From positions 1-64,000 of the forward strand of contig CALFNN010000007.1 of assembly GCA_937902925.1 (NCBI GenBank): a stretch of 64,000 bases of DNA, written 5' to 3'. The notes beneath the pieces were generated by a model. It did not search any database and was not told the DNA's origin. It saw only the letters and a list, made by a program, of their open reading frames with translations. Made by a program: the position numbers and the translations under genes. Source of the stretch: an uncultured Opitutaceae bacterium. Its GTDB lineage: Bacteria; Verrucomicrobiota; Verrucomicrobiia; Opitutales; Opitutaceae. This document shows positions 25,537 to 34,988 of the stretch, piece after piece (the first letter of the stretch is position 1; each line of letters begins with the position of its first letter).

Positions 25537-26231
25537 CTGACGCCCGTCAACTGCTTCAGGCGCGTCTCGCCTATGCGTTTCGCGACCCGTCGCTGCTCGA
25601 ATGCGCAGTGACGCACCCCTCCTTCGCCGCCGAGCATCCGGAGGCCGGGAACAACCAGCGGCTGGAATTCCTCGGCGATGCCGTCCTGCAAATCCTGCTG
25701 GCCGACGCCCTGTTTCGCCTGTTCCCCGACGATCGTGAGGGTTTGCTGAGCAAACGCCGTGCGTTGCTGGTGAACCGGGCCTTTCTGGCCGGGCTCGCCC
25801 GGGAAATCGGCGCCGAGTCGTGCCTTCGTCTCGGCAAAAGTGAGGCCAAGACCGGCGGACGCGACCGGCTGTCCGTGCTCGGCGACGCGTTCGAAGCCAT
25901 CGTCGGTGCCATCTATCTCGACAGCGATCTCCCGACGGCCCGCCGCGTCATCATGGGCGTCTACGGCGATCTCACGGCGCGCCTTGCCTCCACCGAGGAA
26001 GCGGACAACCCCAAGGGCCGCCTGCAGGAACGCGTGCAACCGCTCCACGGCAACGACGCCCTGCGCTACGAAGTCGTGCGCACCGTCGGTGAGGATCATG
26101 CCAGGGAATACGAGGTCGCCGTGTTTCTCGTCGACCGCCCGCTGGGCACCGGTCGCGGCACGTCGAAAAAACTCGCCGAGGAGGCCGCCGCCCACGTCGC
26201 GCTGGCGGCGCTGGCGGCCGGCCAGCCGTAG
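25533..26231 (+). CDS. rnc: Ribonuclease III
   Basis: The 232-residue enzyme cleaves double-stranded RNA during rRNA and mRNA processing. The nuclease domain has the signature NNQRLEFLGDAVLQ with the catalytic Glu and Asp, and SVLGDAFEAIVGAIYLD with the second Glu/Asp pair. The C-terminal dsRNA-binding domain spans about 155-228 (NPKGRLQERVQ; GRGTSKKLAEEAAAHVALAAL). The start at 25533 sits in an ATGA overlap with the upstream permease gene. Confidence 0.96.
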   Translation: MTDARQLLQARLAYAFRDPSLLECAVTHPSFAAEHPEAGNNQRLEFLGDAVLQILLADALFRLFPDDREGLLSKRRALLVNRAFLAGLAREIGAESCLRLGKSEAKTGGRDRLSVLGDAFEAIVGAIYLDSDLPTARRVIMGVYGDLTARLASTEEADNPKGRLQERVQPLHGNDALRYEVVRTVGEDHAREYEVAVFLVDRPLGTGRGTSKKLAEEAAAHVALAALAAGQP

Positions 26232-26345
26232 CGCGGCATCCTCCCGGGCACGGAGCGCCGTGCCGGCATCGCCCCGCCGGGATCGGGCTGCGCACATCGG
26301 GTTTGCTCTTCCCGGCTTCCTGGTTTCCTCCTTTTCCCCTTCCCG

Positions 26346-29300
26346 GTGTCTTTGCCCACCCTCGCCCGTCACAACCTGACCGGCGTCTGCCCGCCCGCTC
26401 GTGGCGCGGTAGTCGCGGAACTTTGTCGCGCCCACCCGGCGCCCGTCTGGCTGGTGGTCGCGAACGATCTCCGGACGGCCGAGCACCTCGCGGAAGACGT
26501 CGCATTTTTCCTCGGGGCCTCGCGCGACCCACGCCCTCGCCAGACCCTGGTCTTTCCGGAGTCGATGCCCGACAACCGCGACTTGCGCGAAGCCTTCGCC
26601 GCCTCCAGCGACCGCCTGACCGTGCTCTCGCGCCTCCGCGCCACCCGCGCATTCACCTCCGCGCCCGATGCGTTGATCGTGGTCACCACGCCGGCGGCGT
26701 TGCTGCAGCCGGTCCCGGCGCTGGAGGAATTCGCGACACGCGAGCTCATCCTCGCCCGTGGCCGGCCGCAATCGTTCCACGGCCTGCTCGAGCAACTGCA
26801 GAAACTCGACTACGACTCGGAGGCCGTCTGCGAGGCGCCCGGCCACTATGCCATCCGCGGCGGCATTATCGACGTCTATCCGGTCACGGCCAGCACGCCT
26901 TACCGGCTCGATTTCTTTGGCGACGAGATCGAGGAAATCCGCGAGATCGACCCGGTCACCCAACGCTCCGGCGCCGCGGTCGCGAGCATCGCCCTCGCGG
27001 CGTCGCCCCGCGTAAAACTCGACCCGTCGAAGACCGGACTCGCCGATTATCTGTCGACCGCCACGCGACTCGTGCTGATCGAGCCCGCCTCCCTCGAGGA
27101 TGAATTCGGCGCCTTTGCCCGCGAGGTTTTCCCGGCCGAATCCGGCGGCAACGGACTCACCCCGCTGCTCGAGAAATGCGCCGCCGCCTTCGGGGTGAGC
27201 GATCTCGACGAGGCGAGCGCCGTGTTCGAAACCGGCGCCAGCGAATCGACCTGGGACACCGAGAGTCTGGCTCATCATCGCAGTTATCCCGGAGACACGC
27301 TGGTCGCCCACGAGCGGCTTCAGGTGGAGGACGACGCCCGGCGGAAATTTTTGCTTCAGGTCGCGGCGTGGCGGAAAGCGGACTATGACGTCGCCTTCGT
27401 CGTGTCCAAGGAAGGCGAGGAACAACGGGTCCGAGAAATCCTCGCCGAGAACGACCGGCTGGCCGTGGTCAAGCCACGTTTCCTCCGGGGAACGCTGAAC
27501 GAGGGGTTTCGGGTGACCTATCGCGGCGTGGCGCGCCTCGCGGGCGAAAAACCCGCTGCCGCCGGCCTCGTCGTCGTCACCGAGACGGAGATCTTCGGCC
27601 GGCAGCGCCAGCGTCGCCCCGCGCTCCATCAACGGGCGGTCGCCCAGCGCGCGCAAATCGACCAGCTGCTCGATTTCTCCGAGCTGGTGGAAGGCGATTT
27701 CGTGGTCCACCTCCAGCACGGCATCGCGCTCTACCACGGGCTCACCAAGCTCGACACGGCGCAGGGCGTGCGGGAAGTCATTTCGCTCGAGTTCGACGGC
27801 CAGGTGACCCTGCACGTGCCGTTGCAGGAATCGCATCTCATCAGCCGCTACGTCGGCCTGAGCAAGACGCGGCCGCAACTCGGCCGGATCGGCTCCGGTC
27901 GCTGGGAAAAAGCCCGCCAGTCCGCCGAGCGCGCGACGATGGATCTCGCCGCCGAACTGCTCCGGATCCATGCCGCGCGCGAGGCGGAGCCCGGCCACGC
28001 GTTCCCGCCGGACACGACCTGGCAGAAGGAGTTCGAGGCGTCCTTCCCATTCACCGAGACCCGCGACCAGCTCCGCGCCATCGCCGAGACGAAGGCCGAC
28101 ATGGAGCGCACCCGGCCCATGGACCGACTCATCTGCGGCGACGTCGGCTTCGGCAAGACGGAGGTCGCGTTGCGCGCCGCGTTCAAGGCCATCCAGGGTG
28201 GCCGGCAGGTCGCGCTGTTGGTGCCCACGACCGTGCTGGCGCAGCAGCACTTGAACACCTTTCGCGAGCGGATGGCCGGCTACCCGATCGCCGTGGAGAT
28301 GCTCAGCCGGTTTCGCTCGCGCGCCGAACAGAAGAAAATCCTCGAGGCCACGACCCAGGGTCAGGTTGATCTCCTCATCGGCACGCACCGGCTGCTCCAG
28401 GCCGACGTGAAGTTCCGGGAGCTCGGGCTCGTCGTCATCGACGAGGAACAGCGGTTCGGCGTGAAGCACAAGGAAGTCTTCAAGCGGATGCGCGCCACGG
28501 TCGACGTGCTCTCGATGAGCGCCACGCCCATCCCCCGCACGCTTTACCTCGCGCTCACCGGTGCCCGCGACCTCAGCGTGATCGAGACCGCGCCCACCAA
28601 CCGCCACCCGATCCAGACGGTGGTAAAAACCTACGATGAAAAGGTCGTCCTCGACGCCGTGCACTACGAAATCCGCCGCGGCGGCCAGGTGTTCTACCTG
28701 CACAACCGGGTCGATACGATCGAGCTCGTCGCCGCGCGCCTGCGCGAATTGCTGCCCGGCCTCAGCATCGGCGTCGGGCACGGCCAGATGGAGGCGGGCG
28801 AGCTGGAGCGCGTGATGACCGAGTTCGTGGCCGGTCGCTATCGGGTGCTCGTCTGCACCACGATCATCGAGAGCGGCCTCGATATCCCGAACTGCAACAC
28901 GATCCTGATCGAGGGCGCGGACCGTTTCGGCCTTTCGCAGCTCTACCAGCTCCGCGGGCGGGTCGGCCGTTTCAAGCACCAGGCCTATGCCTACCTCCTG
29001 CTGCACCGTCATACCCGGCTGCTCGAGATCGCGCGCCAGCGGCTGACGGCGATGCGCCAGCACAATCAGCTCGGCGCCGGTTTCCGGATCGCGATGCGCG
29101 ACCTCGAGCTGCGCGGCGCCGGCAATCTCCTCGGCGCCGAGCAAAGCGGCCATATTGTCGGCGTCGGCTTCGAACTTTACTGCCAGTTGCTCCGCCAGTC
29201 CGTCGCCCGGCTCAAGGGCGAAAAGACCGCCGCCGCGATCCGGGCCAACGTTAAACTCGATTTCGTCTTCGTCGGCGACGGCTCCGGCGCCGACCCGGGC

Positions 29301-29750
29301 GCCGTGCGCGGGCGCCACGTCGACGGCTATACGGCGCTGAAGGACGCCGAGGACGACGCCGCGGGCGGCGAGGTCGCCAGGATCCAGGCCCGCATCCCGT
29401 CAACCTATCTCGGCGAAACGCGCCTGCGCATCGATTTCTACCGCAAGCTCGCGATGGCCGACGCGCTCCCCGCGCTGAAGCAGATCGAGGCCGATCTGCG
29501 CGATCGTTTTGGAAAATTTGGCGAAGAGGTGAAGGCGCTGCTGTTGGTGACCGAAATCCGGGTCCGCGCGGAACAAAAAGGGATCGTTTCCGTCGAAACC
29601 GGGAACAACCGCCTGAAGTGTCTCCGCAGCAGCGGCCGCCGCGATGACTGGGTGCAGGTCGGCACCCGGTTTCCAAGGTTGACCGCCCCCAAGCCCCTCC
29701 TACGGTTAAGGGAAATTATCTCATTCTTGAACAATCTGCCGAATCCATGA
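26346..29750 (+). CDS. mfd: Transcription-repair coupling factor Mfd
   Basis: The 1134-residue protein removes RNA polymerase stalled at lesions and recruits UvrA. In order it has a UvrB-like N-terminal module (FFLGASRDPRP; LQKLDYDSEAVCEAPGHYAIRGGIIDVYPV), the RNAP-interaction domain (LEGDFVVHLQHGIALYHGL at about 440-470), Walker A GDVGFGKTEVALRAAFKAI, the DEEQ box VVIDEEQRFGVKHKE, SATPIPRTL, helicase C motifs (LVCTTIIESGLDIPNCNT, QLYQLRGRVGR), and a TRCF C-terminal domain. The start is a GTG at 26346; a TTG two codons later is also possible. Its stop overlaps the next gene by four bases. Confidence 0.97.
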   Translation: MSLPTLARHNLTGVCPPARGAVVAELCRAHPAPVWLVVANDLRTAEHLAEDVAFFLGASRDPRPRQTLVFPESMPDNRDLREAFAASSDRLTVLSRLRATRAFTSAPDALIVVTTPAALLQPVPALEEFATRELILARGRPQSFHGLLEQLQKLDYDSEAVCEAPGHYAIRGGIIDVYPVTASTPYRLDFFGDEIEEIREIDPVTQRSGAAVASIALAASPRVKLDPSKTGLADYLSTATRLVLIEPASLEDEFGAFAREVFPAESGGNGLTPLLEKCAAAFGVSDLDEASAVFETGASESTWDTESLAHHRSYPGDTLVAHERLQVEDDARRKFLLQVAAWRKADYDVAFVVSKEGEEQRVREILAENDRLAVVKPRFLRGTLNEGFRVTYRGVARLAGEKPAAAGLVVVTETEIFGRQRQRRPALHQRAVAQRAQIDQLLDFSELVEGDFVVHLQHGIALYHGLTKLDTAQGVREVISLEFDGQVTLHVPLQESHLISRYVGLSKTRPQLGRIGSGRWEKARQSAERATMDLAAELLRIHAAREAEPGHAFPPDTTWQKEFEASFPFTETRDQLRAIAETKADMERTRPMDRLICGDVGFGKTEVALRAAFKAIQGGRQVALLVPTTVLAQQHLNTFRERMAGYPIAVEMLSRFRSRAEQKKILEATTQGQVDLLIGTHRLLQADVKFRELGLVVIDEEQRFGVKHKEVFKRMRATVDVLSMSATPIPRTLYLALTGARDLSVIETAPTNRHPIQTVVKTYDEKVVLDAVHYEIRRGGQVFYLHNRVDTIELVAARLRELLPGLSIGVGHGQMEAGELERVMTEFVAGRYRVLVCTTIIESGLDIPNCNTILIEGADRFGLSQLYQLRGRVGRFKHQAYAYLLLHRHTRLLEIARQRLTAMRQHNQLGAGFRIAMRDLELRGAGNLLGAEQSGHIVGVGFELYCQLLRQSVARLKGEKTAAAIRANVKLDFVFVGDGSGADPGAVRGRHVDGYTALKDAEDDAAGGEVARIQARIPSTYLGETRLRIDFYRKLAMADALPALKQIEADLRDRFGKFGEEVKALLLVTEIRVRAEQKGIVSVETGNNRLKCLRSSGRRDDWVQVGTRFPRLTAPKPLLRLREIISFLNNLPNP

Positions 29751-30772
29751 CGTTCCGCCGCAGTCACGCATTGCTCCTTTTCCTCGCCACCGCCGGTCGT
29801 GCCGTCTTCGCTCAGTCGGCGTCGTCGAATCCCGCGGTCAGCGCCGCGGACGACATGAATCTCCGGTTCGCCAACGGCATCGTCGCCGTGGCCGAGGACA
29901 AGATCATCACCGTCGCCGACGTCAACCGGGTGGTCATGCCGCTGCTGCCGCAGATGCAGAGTTCCGCTACCAGCCAGAAGGACTTGGAACAGAAGATCGC
30001 CAACCTGCAGGATCAGGTCATTCAGGACCTCATCGACAAGGTTTTAATCATCAAGGAATTCAGGAAAAAGAAGGACGGCGATCAAGAACGCCACATCCCC
30101 GACACCTATATCGACGCCGAGATTGCGCGGGTCGAGTCCGAGCAGTTCGACAACGACCGCTCCAAGTTCCTCGCCTATCTCCGGGCCCGCGGCACGACCA
30201 TCCGCGAGTATCGGAAGGAGACCGAGGAGGAAATCATCTATCACTACATGCAGGGGCAGCAGCAGAAGTCGGCGAGCATCGTGAGCCCGGTTCGCATCGA
30301 AACGTTCTACAACGAGAACAAGGACCAGTTTTACGAGGAAGATCGCGCGAAACTGCGCATGATTCAGCTCACGCGCACCGACGGCGAAACCGATGCCCAG
30401 CTCAAGGCCGAGGCCGACGTGGTCATCGCACGGTTCCACGCCGGGGAAAAATTCGAGGACCTCGCGAAGGAATTCAGCCGCGACGGCCGCCGCTCCAAGG
30501 GCGGCGACTGGGGCTGGATGAAACGCTCCGATCTTCAGCCCGCCTACAGCGAGCCGCTCTTCGCGCTAAAGAAGGGCGAGGCCACGGCCCCCATCATTCT
30601 GCCCGAGGGCGCGTTCATTCTTTACGCCGAGGATCGCAAGTATGCCGGCATCCAGCCGATCGACGACGTGCGCGACCAGATCGAGCGCATCCTCGCCTCG
30701 CAGATGTCCCATGCGAGTGAGGATCGCTGGCTCGAGCGGCTCCGTCGCAACGGCTACGTCAAGCGCTACTGA
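29747..30772 (+). CDS. SurA/PpiC-type peptidyl-prolyl isomerase
   Basis: The 341-residue exported protein has a signal peptide (LLLFLATAGRAVFAQ). A SurA-like N-terminal chaperone domain follows (IVAVAEDKIITVADVNRVVMP; IQDLIDKVLIIKEF). Then comes one parvulin domain (about 195-290: RAKLRMIQLTR; FEDLAKEFSRDGRRSKGGDWGWM; FALKKGEATAPIILPEGAFI). It should act in the periplasm as a folding factor for outer-membrane proteins. It overlaps mfd by ATGA and converges with the next gene with a 7-bp overlap of coding ends. Confidence 0.9.
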   Translation: MTFRRSHALLLFLATAGRAVFAQSASSNPAVSAADDMNLRFANGIVAVAEDKIITVADVNRVVMPLLPQMQSSATSQKDLEQKIANLQDQVIQDLIDKVLIIKEFRKKKDGDQERHIPDTYIDAEIARVESEQFDNDRSKFLAYLRARGTTIREYRKETEEEIIYHYMQGQQQKSASIVSPVRIETFYNENKDQFYEEDRAKLRMIQLTRTDGETDAQLKAEADVVIARFHAGEKFEDLAKEFSRDGRRSKGGDWGWMKRSDLQPAYSEPLFALKKGEATAPIILPEGAFILYAEDRKYAGIQPIDDVRDQIERILASQMSHASEDRWLERLRRNGYVKRY

Positions 30773-31365
30773 CCGCCCGACGCGCCGCGGATCGCGGCGA
30801 GCGAGGCGAAAGCCAGCGCGTCGTTGGCCGGCCTTCCCTCGGTCGCGCCGGTCGCCGCCAGTCGCGGCGCGCCGGCCGGTTTCGCTGGCGCGTAGGCCTT
30901 CACCACCAGCCCGATTAGATTGCCGTAGCGGACCCGCGTGTTGTCCGCCTCGCGATTTCCAAGACCGATCGCCCGCCAGCCGCGCGCGGTTCTCTCGATC
31001 AACACGTGGGCCACCGGGCGGCCCCGGTCGCCGATGAACACGACCGTCATGCCGCGGCGCAACTGTGACGTCGCCACCGGCTGCACCACTAAAACCGTGC
31101 GATCGCGGTAAAGCGGAAGCATCGAGTCGCCGCTCCCCACCACGACCTCGCTGCCGGGGTGACTTGCAACATACATCTCGGCGAGCCGCCATGCATCGCG
31201 CGGGCTCACGAGGTCGGGTTTCGGCGACAGTTCCGCGGTCACCGGTTGCAATGCCCGGTGCGTGGATGGGGGTAAGGCACAACCGCTCCACATCAAACCC
31301 ATCGTCCATCCTGCCGCCAGCCCAGCCCAGCAACCTACGACTCGGAGGGGCGGCACGAGAAGCAT
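30766..31365 (-). CDS. S26/S24-like serine peptidase with Ser-His pair
   Basis: The 199-residue product has an N-terminal hydrophobic segment ending in SGC (possible lipoprotein or anchor). A signal-peptidase-like domain follows: VVGSGDSMLPLYRDRTVLVVQP with the nucleophile Ser, then LRRGMTVVFIGDRGRPVAHVLIER, then AIGLGNREADNTRVRYGNLIGLVV. Bacterial type I signal peptidases use Lys at the second site; here the equivalent position appears to be His (PVAHVLIER), as in archaeal and ER signal peptidases. The substrate is unknown. It is divergent from radC. Confidence 0.68.
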   Translation of the reverse strand: MLLVPPLRVVGCWAGLAAGWTMGLMWSGCALPPSTHRALQPVTAELSPKPDLVSPRDAWRLAEMYVASHPGSEVVVGSGDSMLPLYRDRTVLVVQPVATSQLRRGMTVVFIGDRGRPVAHVLIERTARGWRAIGLGNREADNTRVRYGNLIGLVVKAYAPAKPAGAPRLAATGATEGRPANDALAFASLAAIRGASGGQ

Positions 31366-31535
31366 GGCGCCACGCTAAAGCGCAAATCATGCCGTTGGGA
31401 ATAGAAATTCATGGCCATGGCATGAGGGAAAAGCCCGACCGCGGAACGCATTTTGCCCGGCGGATCGCGCTCATCGAGCGCCCCTTTGCGACAGAGAAGA
31501 CTGGCAGTCGCCGGAAATCCGTTCAATGCAATCCC

Positions 31536-32261
31536 GTGCCCGACGCCCCCGAGTATCCGACGCCCAACCGTCTCCGCGAAACGGCGATCGGCGAACGCCC
31601 CCAGGAGCGCCTGGAAAAATTCGGCGCCACGGCGTTGAGCGACACCGAGTTGCTCGCCATGCTCCTGCGCAGCGGCACCCGCGGACAGGATGTGCTCACG
31701 CTCGCGTCCCGCCTCATCGTCGAGGCGGGCTCGCTCGCCGGCCTGATCGCCTGGCGCGCCGCGGATTTCCAAAAGCTGAAGGGCATCGGGCGCGTCAAGG
31801 CCCTCCAGCTTGTGACCGTGATGGAAATTGCCCGTCGCGTCATCGGCCAGCAGGCCGGGGACGCCCCGCTGCTGGGTCGCGCCGACCTCGTGGCCGCGTA
31901 TTTTCAACCCATCGCCTCCGGGCTCGAGGTCGAAAAATTCTGGGTGCTGTGTCTCAATCGGAAAAACCGCCTGGTGAAGCGCGTCGAGATCACCTCCGGC
32001 ACGGCCACCGCCGCCCTCGCCCACCCGCGCGAGGTCTTCCGCGCCGCCATCCGCGAATCGGCGGCCGCGGTCGTGTGCGTGCACAACCACCCGAGCGGCG
32101 ATCCGGCGCCCAGCGCGGCGGACTTGCAGGTGACGCGACAGCTGCGCGAGGCCGCCCGCGCCGTCGACATCGCCCTGCTGGACCACGTGATCGTCGGCCG
32201 CGTCGGGGCCGATCCGCTCGCCCGTGGTTTCTACAGTTTTCGCGAGGCCGGACTCGTCTGA
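31536..32261 (+). CDS. radC: RadC-family JAB-domain protein
   Basis: The 241-residue protein has an N-terminal helix-hairpin-helix part (RPQERLEKFGATALSDTELLAMLLRSGTRGQD; LKGIGRVKALQLVTVMEI). A C-terminal JAMM/MPN metal-binding domain carries HNHPSGDPAPSAAD. The family is called RadC, although a role in DNA repair is doubtful. The GTG at 31536 was chosen because the conserved region begins a few residues later; an in-frame ATG at 31389 would add 49 poorly conserved residues. Confidence 0.93.
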   Translation: MPDAPEYPTPNRLRETAIGERPQERLEKFGATALSDTELLAMLLRSGTRGQDVLTLASRLIVEAGSLAGLIAWRAADFQKLKGIGRVKALQLVTVMEIARRVIGQQAGDAPLLGRADLVAAYFQPIASGLEVEKFWVLCLNRKNRLVKRVEITSGTATAALAHPREVFRAAIRESAAAVVCVHNHPSGDPAPSAADLQVTRQLREAARAVDIALLDHVIVGRVGADPLARGFYSFREAGLV

Positions 32262-32266
32262 CCGGC

Positions 32267-33193
32267 CTACGGGCGCGCCACGGGCGTCGCAGCCTGCGCG
32301 GCGCCCAGCAGCATTTCCTCGGTGTCCGCCACGCTTTTTTCCGTGTCGCCGGCGAAGACCTCCGGGCCCACCTCCGCCCGGAACTGCTCCCAGCGCTGCA
32401 GTAGAAAATTCCGGACCCCGGAGACCTGGATTTCGTCGACGCCCTGCGCGTGATCCCGCAGTTGCGGGATGCCGGCGTCGTAAAGCCGCTTGGTCTCCTC
32501 GAACAGGAGGTCGAACTGGACCTGCGCGTCGGCCAGCGGCAGTGCACTGATCCGTGCCACCCATGCCGCATAGTTGGTGGGTTGCAGCCGGGGCAGCGGC
32601 CGCACGCTGAAGCCGCTGTCGACAAACATCCGCGCCTGCGTGTCGGCGATCTTGTTCGCAAACCCGACCTCGGCGTCGACGGCCTTCGCCGCTTCGCCCG
32701 CGAGGTGGAACGCCTGCATCGCGGCCTCGGAATAGGTGTTCGCATGCGGCACGTATCCCGCACAGGCCAGGTTGCGCACGTTGCCCAACGAGCGCGTGAA
32801 CTCGTCGATCTTCTGCGCAAACCGGTCGACGCAACGGCTCCAGTCCTCCTTCTGGTTGAGTGTCGCCAGGGCCTTGACGTATTCGGGGTTTTCCTCGCGC
32901 AGCATGACCTCGATCCGTTCCTCGATCAGCTTTTTCAACCGCGGCTCGATCCGGTCGAGGACATTCATGCCCTGGCGCAGGACGTCGACGATCTGCTGCG
33001 CCGCGGCGACCTGCGCCTCATATTCCGCGCGGGCCCGTTTCGCGAACAGCGGCATGAACTTCGGCTTCGCGGTCTGCACCGCGCGCAATGCCGCCTCCTT
33101 CTCCGCCCAGATCGGCTTCAGCTGCCCACGGCTCAACCGCAGGTGCGCCTCGCGCACCAACAGGTCCTTGAGCGCTGGATCGATACGAGACAT
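32267..33193 (-). CDS. Coiled-coil hypothetical protein
   Basis: The 308-residue protein is almost entirely helical and charged (WAEKEAALRAVQTAKPKFMPLFAKRARAEYEAQVAAAQQIVDVLRQG; RIEPRLKKLIEERIEVMLREENP). A more globular middle carries Cys and aromatic residues (NLACAGYVPHANTYSEAAMQAFHLAGEA). There is no signal peptide or membrane helix. I do not recognise a family and assign no function. The ATG at 33193 was chosen because upstream codons look non-coding. It converges with radC with a 5-bp gap. Confidence 0.72.
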   Translation of the reverse strand: MSRIDPALKDLLVREAHLRLSRGQLKPIWAEKEAALRAVQTAKPKFMPLFAKRARAEYEAQVAAAQQIVDVLRQGMNVLDRIEPRLKKLIEERIEVMLREENPEYVKALATLNQKEDWSRCVDRFAQKIDEFTRSLGNVRNLACAGYVPHANTYSEAAMQAFHLAGEAAKAVDAEVGFANKIADTQARMFVDSGFSVRPLPRLQPTNYAAWVARISALPLADAQVQFDLLFEETKRLYDAGIPQLRDHAQGVDEIQVSGVRNFLLQRWEQFRAEVGPEVFAGDTEKSVADTEEMLLGAAQAATPVARP

Positions 33194-33338
33194 CGGAAAA
33201 ATCGTCGCCGCGCCACCGGCGCGACCGTGGCGAGATTTAACCCCTCCGCCCCGCCCCTCGCAATGGCGGTTTACACTTATCGGAGCCCCGCCGAAATGCA
33301 ATCGTGACAACCGCGGACGCCCACGGGCGCGAGTCGAA

Positions 33339-33424
<86 letters not shown>

Positions 33425-33525
33425 AGACAAGGAGCGCGGAAGTTCTCGACTCGCTGGACCGGGGGCAAGGTTTTTTTCGAGTGGCCTTGCGTCTTTTCCC
33501 CACAGCCCTTGTCTGGCACCACGCC

Positions 33526-34974
33526 ATGCTCGAAAAACCGCGCGAACTCTTCGAGCGGCTCGTCGCCGACGGCATCCTGCTCCACGTCTTTTCGATCGGG
33601 GGCTTCATCCTCGCTTTTTTCCTGGTCGCGCGGTTGATGAGCGAAAAGCGCGCCCCGGCCAACACCCTCGCCTGGTTGCTTTCGATCGTCCTGGTGCCTT
33701 ACGTCGGAGTCCCGCTTTACCTGATTCTGGGCACGCGGAAACTCCGCCGCGTCACTGCTCGCAAATCCACCGTCCGCCCCGCTTTGCCCGCCGCTGCGGC
33801 CAGGCCCGCCCGCTTTGCCCAGGCTCCGATCGCCCACACGATTGTCTCCGCCGGCGCCGGCCCCCCGGTCGCGGGCAACACCATTCGCTTTCTCACCACC
33901 GGGGAGGACGCCTACGCCGCGCTCGAAAAAAACATCCTCGCCGCACGGCACACGATCCATGTCACCACGTTCATCCTCGGCCGCGACGACACCGGCCGCC
34001 GTCTGGTCCAGTTGCTCGCCCAACGGGCGCGGGAAGGCATAAAAGTCCGCCTGTTGCTCGACGCCGTGGGATCCGTGTTCACCAGCCGGGGCTTCGCGCG
34101 CCCGCTGCGCGAGGCCGGCGGCGAGGTCGGCCGCTTCCTGCCCGTGATGCCATTCACCTCGCGCGGATCGGCCAATCTCCGCAATCACCGGAAAATCGCC
34201 GTCTTCGACCATAGCACCGCCATCGTCGGCGGTCACAATCTCGCCCGCGAATACATGGGTCCGCGCCACGATCCCAGACGCTGGCACGATTTCGGTGCCG
34301 TCGTCACCGGGCCCGCCGCCTCCCTGCTCAACGAGGTCTTCATCGCCGACTGGTGCTTCGCCACCGGTCAGGCCGACGCGACCCTTCGCGCGGAGATTCC
34401 CGCGAGCGTCGTCGACTCCCGCGGTGAGTCCGAACTGCAGGTCGTCGCCAGCGGCCCCGACGTTCCCGGCGACCCGCTTTACGAGGGCATCGTGGCGATG
34501 ATCCAGCGCACCGACCGCAGCATCTGGATCGTCACGCCCTACTTCATCCCGGACGACGTGCTGCTGCGCTCGCTCGTGGTGAAGGCCCGCTCCGGTGCCG
34601 ATGTCACGCTGATCATTCCCGCCCGCTCGAACCACCCGCTGGTCGACCTGGCCCGGCGCCACTATGTCCGGGAACTGCGCGAGGCCGGCGCGCACGTCCT
34701 GCTCTTTGCGCCGGGGATGCTGCACAGCAAGGCCGTGATCGTGGACGACTGCGTGGCGCTCCTCGGGTCGGCCAACTTCGATCTCCGCAGCCTGTTCGTT
34801 AATTTTGAAATCGGTGTGTTCGTGCACACCGCCGCGGACGTGCAGGTCATGAAGGCATGGGCGCTGGAACTCACCCGTCACTGCCACGAATCGAAACCCC
34901 GCCCCGCGAAAAAATTCCACCCGTTCGGCAACCTGCTCGAGGAGCTCAGCCGCCTCCTCGCGCCCCTGCTCTGA
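33526..34974 (+). CDS. Cardiolipin synthase-type phospholipase D
   Basis: The 482-residue membrane protein starts with two hydrophobic helices (LLHVFSIGGFILAFFLVARLM and TLAWLLSIVLVPYVGVPLYLILG), the cardiolipin-synthase N-terminus. It has two PLD catalytic motifs, NHRKIAVFDHSTAIVGGHN and HSKAVIVDDCVALLGSAN. It should join two phosphatidylglycerol molecules to cardiolipin at the inner membrane. The start at 33526 (MLEKPRELFERL) was preferred to an upstream ATG at 33481 because the first helix then begins at the usual distance. Confidence 0.88.
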   Translation: MLEKPRELFERLVADGILLHVFSIGGFILAFFLVARLMSEKRAPANTLAWLLSIVLVPYVGVPLYLILGTRKLRRVTARKSTVRPALPAAAARPARFAQAPIAHTIVSAGAGPPVAGNTIRFLTTGEDAYAALEKNILAARHTIHVTTFILGRDDTGRRLVQLLAQRAREGIKVRLLLDAVGSVFTSRGFARPLREAGGEVGRFLPVMPFTSRGSANLRNHRKIAVFDHSTAIVGGHNLAREYMGPRHDPRRWHDFGAVVTGPAASLLNEVFIADWCFATGQADATLRAEIPASVVDSRGESELQVVASGPDVPGDPLYEGIVAMIQRTDRSIWIVTPYFIPDDVLLRSLVVKARSGADVTLIIPARSNHPLVDLARRHYVRELREAGAHVLLFAPGMLHSKAVIVDDCVALLGSANFDLRSLFVNFEIGVFVHTAADVQVMKAWALELTRHCHESKPRPAKKFHPFGNLLEELSRLLAPLL

Positions 34975-34988
34975 GCGGCCGCCTCGCG

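Noticed and set aside
25515-29318. A 1267-residue open frame opposite rnc and mfd
   Set aside because: It is a shadow frame caused by high GC third positions; the plus strand carries clear RNase III and Mfd motifs throughout.
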